Below the pieces are notes generated by a model that was not told the origin of the DNA, did no database searches, and was given only the letters and a program-made list of their open reading frames with translations. Shown here piece by piece: positions 54,811-61,170 of a DNA stretch of 61,170 nucleotides. Origin of the DNA: Candidatus Heimdallarchaeota archaeon. Lineage in GTDB: Archaea > Asgardarchaeota > Heimdallarchaeia > Heimdallarchaeales > Heimdallarchaeaceae. The stretch covers positions 1-61,170 of the forward strand of contig DAOVER010000017.1 in NCBI GenBank assembly GCA_030668875.1, read 5' to 3'. Position numbers and translations under genes: made by a program. Every line of letters starts with the position of its first letter. The stretch's first letter is position 1.

Positions 54811-55040
54811 AAAAACAAATCAATGGTTCCAAATTGATTGTTTGGGTTGGTTGTTGTTCCCAATCCCGAAACATGTTTAATTATATCTTAACCTCCTAAG
54901 ATAAAAAAACTCTGTCCAAATAGGTCTTTCGGCATTCTTTCTTTAAAAAATTTAACTTGCTTTCTTAACAACTATTAACACTGAGATTTTTCAATATCGA
55001 TATATTATCTATGGTTGTGATCTTACGTCTTCAAATCCTT

Positions 55041-55140
55041 CTCCAAGATATATTTTTAAGCATTTTTTTGAACACTTACCCATGATTGGGATAACGAAAA
55101 TGAAGTAGTTCATTGACAATTGAACAATTTCCTTGAAGCA
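55041..55140 (-). pseudogene. Degenerate copy of the YgjP-like metallopeptidase
   Basis: The minus strand reads SIVNELLHFRYPNHG, a stop, then VFKKMLKN. This matches SIVHELLHLRYPNHGKMFKQML of the intact gene at 59583-59852. The first His of HExxH is Asn here and a TAA interrupts the frame; the upstream part is scrambled by frameshifts. It is a decayed paralogue about 4.5 kb from the intact one, so the intervening genes lie between two copies. Confidence 0.7.
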
Positions 55141-55278
55141 AGTTTTAATTGTACCCAAAGATTCAAAATAATCAATCTGCTCCCTATTATGTAAGCAAGA
55201 ATGTGCTCGTTTGACATAATGGACTTCCTCAAGGCTTTGTTTATTTCTTCAATTCCTTGCCATATACTAGAATACACT

Positions 55279-56031
55279 TTACGACACTAAACATCTGTCA
55301 TCTAGTAGGAAAGAGAAAGTAAGATTTAGAATTGCTTCTGTTTCTCTTCTAGTCAATATCTCTTCCTTCGCATGAGCAGAAATTATTCTATATTTATTAC
55401 ATAATTTTAACAGAGAGTCATATTTGGTTGGTATTATTGAGTTGAATATCTTTTTGTTTAGTATATATAGATCAACTAGTTCCCCAAATGAAAAGTCTAA
55501 TTTTTTCCGTTTTTCCTTTAGGAAAGATTCATTTGCATCTTTTAATAAATGCATTAGTCTTTCTTCTATAGAAACCACAGCATTAATGATTGAAGAGAAG
55601 TGACATTGTCTGACAGAACTATAAAAAGCTTCGTTCAATCTGTTTCGTTCATACTCTGACAGTTTTAAGACTTGATGAGTTAGCTCTGTCTGTTGAGGTA
55701 AAAGATACTTCTCTATTCCTGTAAAGTTTTCTTTTATACCATCTAAACCATTTTGAAGATTCTTATGATTAAATAACTAGGGAAATATGAATTCAATATG
55801 GATTTTTACATCTAAATAGCTTGCTAGTGCAATTATATTATCCATTTCTTCTTTAAAAAATACAAAAATATATCCTGAAATAGTTAGGTAACTTGAAAGT
55901 ATTTCTGGAACATGAGACATCTGAGATGCAATATCAAAATGATCATTATAGAATTTAACAAATTGTTCTTCCCAGTCTTTTAACCATTTATCTAAATTTA
56001 GTAAAGTAGTAAAATAATCTTTTAAATACAT
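55279..56031 (-). pseudogene. HEPN-like protein gene interrupted by one in-frame TAG
   Basis: One continuous frame of 250 codons contains a single TAG at 55777-55779 (codon 85). Both halves read as coding: the N-part (MYLKDYFTTLLNLDKW...) and the C-part, whose end is NKYRIISAHAKEEIL followed by ILNLTFSFLLDD. R215 and H220 form an R-x4-H motif as in HEPN domains. TAG ends other genes here (the pan and cysteine desulfurase-like genes), so it is not generally recoded. Nonsense mutation, assembly error or readthrough are all possible. Confidence 0.55.
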
Positions 56032-56221
56032 TAGATAAAATACTTATGGAGGTTTATATCACTTCTTATGAAAATCTAAATATTCATGTTTTAGGCAATT
56101 CACAGTTTCATTTGAATTACTAAACTGATGATTAAACAAAGAAGGAAGTAAAATAGAAAAATTGACATGTATATAGTTCAAGAGAAGGAAATGAGCAAAT
56201 TAGGATTAATGATGAATCTGC

Positions 56222-57739
56222 TCAATTTTCTAGACTTTTTCGCGTTTTTTCTTCTGAGTAGTTATTTTGTTTGAGTAAAGACCAGAAATCTTTCAATATT
56301 ACTCTGATTATTTCCTTTGTTTCATAATAAATTTGAATTGTTGTGAAACTCGCTCTTTTAAAAATAACTTTTCCCAAAAAATCAATTGTTTCCTGTTTGA
56401 CATATCCTTCATGTGCTTTTTCATTTCTAATTTCCTTGAGGGCTTCTATCGCTCTCCAGTAATGTTCAGGATAAGTATTCATTCTGAGGAACTTTTTTAC
56501 TCTTCTATTGAAAGCTCTAGACTTCTCTCTTGGTATTGTAAAATCACTAGCAAAGAGGATTTCAAGAGCTTTGAAATAGTTAAAGAAAATAGAATCAAAA
56601 GGATGGTTTTGAGTATCGTAAAGGAGGAAAATAACATCATTGAGGTCTTCTGTATCGAAAACGTGACCATAGAAATCTTTCCAGAACTCTATAAAATCAA
56701 AAAATTCCTCTTCGCTCATGATATAAGGGATGTGTAGTTTATTGAAATCTTTCTTTTCGAGAGAAAATAGAGCTCGTTTAGGTGTCTTATCGTTAAACGT
56801 CCCCCCACGTAATATTCCAAATATTCTCACATCTCCTTGTTTATAGAGCTTTAGACCCATCTCAATACACACATCTATCTGTCGAGTAAGATCAACAAAT
56901 TCATGAAGACATTCATTTGGTATACTCCTTAATTCATCAAGTTTATCTTTGGAAAAAGTGAATCCACTACCATCTTGCATGGGAATAAGTTGTTTTCCTT
57001 CTCGAAAATCAATAATCCCCGCTGTTTTTTCTAATTCACATTCCTCCATTTCCTCAAAAGAATAGTTATAATGAAATTCAATAACGTGAGAAGAAAGCAG
57101 ACCTATTTTAGAATTAAATCCAACCATTTTAGCTGTGAAAGACGAATCAGTTATGGGTTGTTCTCCTATGTGTTGGATTAAATAGTAATAATATTCCTCT
57201 TGATCAAGATTAACAATTCTACAAGTAATGTTATCCTTGCTAAGTTCTTTACCTAGTAAATAGAAATTACAGAGAGGTACTCTAATGAAACTTGTTAATT
57301 TGTCAATTGTTAAAAGATAGGCATGTGTGTTCCATACCTTATCAAAAGCATTATCCCTGAAAATGAAATCTTGATTTTGCTCAAAATATGTGTGAATAAA
57401 AATAATTGTAAAATGGGATTGATGAACAGTTTCTTGTAAATTAAGATATAATTGCATAAATTCTGTTTCCTTAAAGACATATTCGTAGAGCCATGTGAAT
57501 AGATCCATTTCCATATTTTGAATCGATTCTTCAATAGAAAAATTAGGGGGAGATTCTAACCATTCCTCGATGTTTTTCTCGTTTTTATTAATTCCATTAA
57601 TCTCTTCTACAATTGAGCCTTTAATTGAATAAGCTGGTTTTTTTAAAGGAGGGTTAGAATTCTTATAAGATTGTAATTTCTCACAAAACTCTGAGAAAAG
57701 ATGTTTGAACTTCTCTTTCATCTCATTTTTTGATATCAT
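56222..57739 (-). CDS. HEPN-domain protein of the accessory island
   Basis: 505 residues. The C-terminal region IFFNYFKALEILFASDF, then YWRAIEALKEIRNEKAHEGYV (R438-N-E-K-A-H443) gives the R-x4-H motif, with the common RN start, of HEPN RNase domains, flanked by long helices. The N-terminal ~380 residues are acidic with mixed alpha/beta character and match nothing I know (contains VDLTRQIDVCIEMGLKLYK). It begins 25 bases after the preceding HEPN-like gene. Probable RNA-targeting effector, inferred only from the motif. Confidence 0.6.
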   Translation of the reverse strand: MISKNEMKEKFKHLFSEFCEKLQSYKNSNPPLKKPAYSIKGSIVEEINGINKNEKNIEEWLESPPNFSIEESIQNMEMDLFTWLYEYVFKETEFMQLYLNLQETVHQSHFTIIFIHTYFEQNQDFIFRDNAFDKVWNTHAYLLTIDKLTSFIRVPLCNFYLLGKELSKDNITCRIVNLDQEEYYYYLIQHIGEQPITDSSFTAKMVGFNSKIGLLSSHVIEFHYNYSFEEMEECELEKTAGIIDFREGKQLIPMQDGSGFTFSKDKLDELRSIPNECLHEFVDLTRQIDVCIEMGLKLYKQGDVRIFGILRGGTFNDKTPKRALFSLEKKDFNKLHIPYIMSEEEFFDFIEFWKDFYGHVFDTEDLNDVIFLLYDTQNHPFDSIFFNYFKALEILFASDFTIPREKSRAFNRRVKKFLRMNTYPEHYWRAIEALKEIRNEKAHEGYVKQETIDFLGKVIFKRASFTTIQIYYETKEIIRVILKDFWSLLKQNNYSEEKTRKSLEN

Positions 57740-57764
57740 CTATGTTAACCTTCTAATCTTGCCC

Positions 57765-58793
57765 TTATTCCGAATTATCATTTGTTAAGGAATTTTGTTT
57801 ATTTTTAATATGGTATAAAACCCAAAGAAGAGTTGAAATGACTTTAATGTACTTTTCTTCAATTCTATCCATCAACAAATAAAGCGTTTTTGAAGGAGAT
57901 TCATTTTCTAAGCCAATTTCTTTTAATACTTTCTGAGTGTCTTCTCTTTTATGACCACATACTTTATGACGAAAATCGTTTAAATCAAAGAAAAATTTGA
58001 AATCTTTAGTAATTTGAGATAAAATAGAATCATGTTGCTCTACTAATTCATTATTAATAGTTGAATTAGATAATATCTCTCGAGAATTGAGAATTATCTT
58101 ACTAGTTTCTTCAGATGCATTTTCTATTCCTTCATCCACTTGAAATTTATATAGACTAAAATATTCAACTAGTGTGGTTAAAAGAAAGAGAGATCCCATT
58201 TCATCTTTGTTTTTGTTTTTAAAAGTTAAATCTGAGTTTATTTTTGTTAAATAATTTTTCAGATTTTTCTTTGCTATTCGGTCATTAAAAAGCATCCAAA
58301 GATTGCAGATTCTGTCTTTGATGGAGTTGAAATTCGCATCTTTTGGAATTTGCCATAATAAATCAGACCAGATATTATCATCATCTGGACTTTCCGAGAA
58401 CAATACATCACTAAGGACTTCTCTTGAAACAACTTGTATATTATTATAGAGATCTCTTAATTGCTTTGTTTTTTCTTCAAATGTGCCCAAATCCGAGAGC
58501 TTTTTCTTTTCTTCTAAATTTGGTGGTTGTTCATTATAATCTTTCCATGAGGTCCATAATTCTGGTGGAATTCCCTCCCAAAAATCTCCTAAATTGCATA
58601 TGATCATCGATAATCCTAGTTTCCTGAATCTTCTAAAAGTTTCCCAATAAGAACCTCTGAAGACATAACCATCATGAGTGACACTTATAGATTTTTTTAA
58701 CCTTAATTCATCTAGAATACCCACATCAAAGTACATGTTCGCTAGAAAATAATCTTCAGGTTTTTCATCAGAATTTAGAGAATATTTAATCAC
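57765..58793 (-). CDS. HEPN-like protein of the accessory island
   Basis: 342 residues, GTG start six bases after the upstream gene's stop. Helical, with DLNDFRHKVCGHKRED near the end: R275 and H281 form R-x5-H, acceptable for HEPN (R-x4-6-H), followed by a long C-terminal helix. The N-terminal ~100 residues (DYFLANMYFDVGILDELRLKK) are not recognised. Tight spacing puts it in the same transcript as its neighbours. Confidence 0.5.
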   Translation of the reverse strand: MIKYSLNSDEKPEDYFLANMYFDVGILDELRLKKSISVTHDGYVFRGSYWETFRRFRKLGLSMIICNLGDFWEGIPPELWTSWKDYNEQPPNLEEKKKLSDLGTFEEKTKQLRDLYNNIQVVSREVLSDVLFSESPDDDNIWSDLLWQIPKDANFNSIKDRICNLWMLFNDRIAKKNLKNYLTKINSDLTFKNKNKDEMGSLFLLTTLVEYFSLYKFQVDEGIENASEETSKIILNSREILSNSTINNELVEQHDSILSQITKDFKFFFDLNDFRHKVCGHKREDTQKVLKEIGLENESPSKTLYLLMDRIEEKYIKVISTLLWVLYHIKNKQNSLTNDNSE

Positions 58794-58799
58794 TTTCTT

Positions 58800-59567
58800 T
58801 CAATATTCAACTAAAAATTCAATTTCATAAGGTGTTTCTAACATTGGTTTGACTATTTTAAAACCTTCGAACCTCATTATTCGTTTTTTCTTTCCAGAAG
58901 ACCTTTCATTGTAGGAATATACCTTTAATTCAATTCTTTTGTTTTCTTCATTAATTATTTCAAATACATCTTCCAAATCATCAGTTTTTTCTATATCATA
59001 TGTTTCTTCATACCAGAATGATACTATCAGATTTTTCTTAAAATTCAATAAAAAATTGTTTAACAATTTCTTATCAATTTCCAGACTCGCCTTCGAGTAT
59101 TTTGACTCCTCCACTTCCTCATGAGTATGTAACGATTTTATAATTGTTTTTCCTGAACTTGGTTCAACCCATTCCTTTCTTTCTTTATCGAATCTTTCTA
59201 GTCTTAAGTCATAAAATGAAATAAAAGTATTTACTGGGATATATTCAAGAGAAATATCATGATCATCTAAATAACCTTGTTCAATAGCTAAAGGTTCAAA
59301 GTGGACATCCTTTCCAAGAATGCTACACTCAAATTTTAAATCACCCTTTCTATCAAAATATCCTTTTCCAAAATCTCGAATATCCGTTTGAATTCCTGTG
59401 GGGATATCTTCTAAGTTTATTTCTGGTTCAATTAATGCAGACCTCACTAACCAGCTTTTTTCAGGATTCTTAATCTCTTGATCAAATTCAAATACTTTAA
59501 CAAAATCCAAATCAAAATTACCCCAATTATGAATAGTTGAAGAAATTTTTTCTTTTAGATCTTCCAT
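58800..59567 (-). CDS. Unknown protein of the accessory island
   Basis: 255 residues, ATG start with AAGGAGG eight bases upstream. Soluble, acidic N-terminus, mostly beta by pattern (LEYIPVNTFISFYDLRLERF, IELKVYSYN, PYEIEFLVEY at the C-terminus). LHTHEEVEE is a His/Glu cluster, not a recognised metal motif. No family recognised. It sits 15 bases after the metallopeptidase and 6 bases before the HEPN-like gene, so it is likely a component of the same system. Confidence 0.5.
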   Translation of the reverse strand: MEDLKEKISSTIHNWGNFDLDFVKVFEFDQEIKNPEKSWLVRSALIEPEINLEDIPTGIQTDIRDFGKGYFDRKGDLKFECSILGKDVHFEPLAIEQGYLDDHDISLEYIPVNTFISFYDLRLERFDKERKEWVEPSSGKTIIKSLHTHEEVEESKYSKASLEIDKKLLNNFLLNFKKNLIVSFWYEETYDIEKTDDLEDVFEIINEENKRIELKVYSYNERSSGKKKRIMRFEGFKIVKPMLETPYEIEFLVEY

Positions 59568-59582
59568 ATCAAAACCTCCTTA

Positions 59583-59852
59583 TTAAATACTATCTTTGAG
59601 ATATGTTATCAACATTTGTTTAAACATCTTCCCATGATTTGGATAACGTAAATGAAGGAGCTCATGAACAATCGATTTATCCTGAAAATCCATATCTCTT
59701 GTAAGTATATCTGGATCAAATGTTAATCTCCCTCTAGTTGAACAGGAAGCCCATTTCCTTTTCATATGCCGAAAATGGATTTCCTTATAATCAACACCAA
59801 TTTTTGTGCTCCACCTTTCTACTCTTTCTGTGAATTCTTCTCGGGAAGCCAT
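59583..59852 (-). CDS. YgjP-like (DUF45) zinc metallopeptidase, short HsdR-associated form
   Basis: 89 residues. KRKWASCSTRGRLTFDPDIL precedes the zinc motif VHELLHLRYPNHGKMF: HELLH is HExxH, and the later His in NHG is the third ligand. These are the conserved end parts of YgjP/DUF45 metallopeptidases; many such proteins lie next to type I restriction hsdR genes. It starts one base after the HsdR remnant's stop, with AAGGAGG as ribosome site. Substrate unknown. A dead copy lies at 55041-55140. Confidence 0.8.
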   Translation of the reverse strand: MASREEFTERVERWSTKIGVDYKEIHFRHMKRKWASCSTRGRLTFDPDILTRDMDFQDKSIVHELLHLRYPNHGKMFKQMLITYLKDSI

Positions 59853-59853
59853 C

Positions 59854-60855
59854 TTATTCCTCCTTTAACACCTTCATAATTTGCTTAACTACATCCATCA
59901 TCTTATCTTTATTACTAATTAATGTCTTATAAAGCGCTTTCCTCATCTCTGCTTCATGTTGTTTACTTGTTTTCCAATGTTTATAAACACCCATAACTTT
60001 GCTTACTTCAATTGCTTTATCCTCAGGATTTTCTATTCCATTCTGTTTCATAATCCAATAGATAGTAAAAGCTTCTTTGGGAATACCTTTCTCTTCTTCT
60101 TCAGTCCTAGCTTCATTCATTTCGGTAACAATTTTCTTTAGATCTTCAAGAACTTCTTGAGAACTTTTTTGACGTTTCATAAACAAGGAAATGACATTCT
60201 CTGCTCTTTCTCCAATTGGAATGAGATAGGGGGCTTGCATCAATCGTAGATGAATCTCGATAATGATGCTTTTAACAAGATTGAAGACTTTCTCAATCTC
60301 TGAAACAGTACTCTCCTCAATCTTTTGGAGAGTGTGTTCATTTATTTTGTAAGTTCTTCTTGCTGCTAGAATATCTCCCCCTTTAGTGTGTTCTCTAACT
60401 AACTCAGCAGTTTTTCTGGAAAACTCTCGATCAACTTTAATACCAGGTTCATAAGATTCTTTGAGAATTTTATACATTCGTGTTAGTTTGTCATAATCTT
60501 TATGGAATTGAACAAGGAACTTATCAGGAGCAATAATATCAAACTCTTCTTCTATTTCTTTGTAGAATTTGTAAAACTCCTTTCTCTTCTCCTCATCAAT
60601 GAAACTATCTAAAATAGCTTCAACAGCTTTATCTCTTGTCTTTCCTTTAATGATTACAAGATATTTCTCTTTAGCATATTCCATGTCTTTCTTGAATTTC
60701 TTTTTAAGCAATTCAATATCATCTAGCACTCCCTCATAATCAGCAGAATCAAAAGCTAAAGCCTTCTTCAAGTAACCGAAAACACCAACAAAATCAAGAA
60801 TAAAACCACAAGGTTTCCTTCTTCCCTTATCTTCATTACCCTCTGTAAAACAGGC
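59854..60855 (-). pseudogene. hsdR: C-terminal remnant of type I restriction enzyme subunit R (HsdR)
   Basis: The frame is open from after a TGA at 60856-60858. It begins with CGFILDFVGVFGYLKKALAFDS, the junction segment after the SF2 helicase core in HsdR, then a helical DUF3387-like C-terminal domain (ELVREHTKGGDILAARRTY, then LQKIEES). About 700 N-terminal residues (nuclease and helicase) are missing. A TTG at 60771 could start a 305-residue protein. Either it is the dead tail of HsdR or a retained fragment translated with the metallopeptidase. No hsdM/hsdS is seen. Confidence 0.65.
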
Positions 60856-60990
60856 TCAGTCACTTTTTATATAAAATGTATGTGTTTTCGACATCTGATA
60901 GAAGAAGGTTATACAAGTTACAAATTTATAGTGTAAGTACTAAGTGTTAAGGAAAGATTAAATATGTAATAAACATTGTTTAAGTAGTAT

Positions 60991-61028
60991 ATACTGTTTG
61001 TAGAAAAACAAAATTGAAAAACAGTATA
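60991..61028 (+). promoter_or_regulatory. Promoter with 10-bp inverted repeat before the secreted-protein gene
   Basis: TATACTGTTT (60991-61000) and AAACAGTATA (61019-61028), perfect 10-bp arms with an 18-base spacer. The left arm overlaps a TATA-like sequence (AGTATATACT); the right arm is about 19 bases before the ATG at 61047, just ahead of the ribosome site GGAGG. It may be an operator or a leader hairpin. Confidence 0.4.
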
Positions 61029-61046
61029 GACGGAGGAAATTAAACT

Positions 61047-61170
61047 ATGAAAACGAAAAAGAATAAGTTTACATTTTTTGTTTTCTTTACAATTGTACTT
61101 TTTAGTAGTACAATGTTCATGAAAGAAGTAAGAGCTACATCAACCACTATCCAGAAACCTACTAATGGGC
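61047..61170 (+). CDS. Secreted/surface protein, N-terminal part only
   Basis: 41 codons before the window ends. MKTKKNKFTFFVFFTIVLFSSTMFM is a classical signal peptide, with the probable cleavage after the VRA (about residue 30). The mature part begins Thr/Ser-rich (TSTTIQKP). GGAGG lies ten bases upstream of the ATG. Family not determinable. Confidence 0.6.
   Translation, partial: MKTKKNKFTFFVFFTIVLFSSTMFMKEVRATSTTIQKPTNG

Noticed and set aside
55777..55779. Genome-wide TAG recoding (pyrrolysine code)
   Set aside because: TAG terminates well-defined genes in this window, including the pan and cysteine desulfurase-like genes, so it works as a normal stop.
1..61170. CRISPR arrays
   Set aside because: No regularly spaced direct repeats of 24-40 bases and no cas-like genes were seen.

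Overview
The window is AT-rich archaeal DNA. The information-processing genes are archaeal: PCNA, a GINS subunit, TFS, TFE-alpha, MBF1, the proteasome-activating nucleotidase PAN, Trm56, A-type ATPase subunits A and B, uS7, uL16, eS27 and an eL38-like protein. Three tRNA genes carry introns, one of them in the T-loop. A Rab/Ras-type small GTPase with all G motifs, the eL38-like protein, and membrane proteins with cytosolic-type zinc knuckles make an Asgard archaeon the best guess. Heimdallarchaeia-like is possible, but the lineage below Asgard cannot be fixed from the sequence alone.

Layout. 1-1.66 kb: an IS607-type mobile element, with a wrecked TnpA and a long TnpB-like ORF that runs off the window edge. 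1.7-24.5 kb: housekeeping genes (surE, ppdK, DMT and MFS transporters, PAP2 phosphatase, uS7/uL16, cyclophilin, phosphoglucosamine mutase-like gene, family-4 UDG, MTA/SAH deaminase, GHMP kinase, HIT protein, small GTPase). 24.5-31 kb: tRNA-Asp with a T-loop intron, two tandem paralogous secreted/membrane zinc-ribbon proteins, tRNA-Ser, an FAU-1-type RNase E/G-like protein, DUF2797, a cysteine desulfurase-like gene and UPF0147. 30.7-38.3 kb: a sugar-nucleotide block (GlmU-like, GlmS, bifunctional PGI/PMI, TrmB-type regulator) interrupted by a free-standing LAGLIDADG endonuclease gene. 38.4-51.3 kb: dense translation, transcription and replication genes plus tRNA-Val, -Leu and -Pro. 51.3-54.5 kb: A-ATPase B and A.

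54.6-60.9 kb is an accessory island. It contains a possible structured RNA, a dead copy of a small zinc metallopeptidase, and a mostly tightly packed minus-strand run: the C-terminal remnant of a type I restriction HsdR subunit, an intact copy of the metallopeptidase, a protein of unknown family, and three consecutive proteins with HEPN-type R-x(4-5)-H motifs. The last of these is broken by one in-frame TAG. This is the best candidate for an undescribed (probably defence) system here. The window ends in the start of a secreted protein whose promoter carries a 10-bp inverted repeat.

How the genes fit together: GlmS (F6P to GlcN6P), the GlmM-like mutase and the GlmU-like nucleotidyltransferase form a UDP-GlcNAc-type route, with PGI/PMI feeding it. 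A shared TTTACT-N7-AGTAAA-like palindrome lies upstream of glmS and the glmU-like gene, close to a TrmB-family regulator. All functional calls rest on reading motifs by eye. No database search was run.
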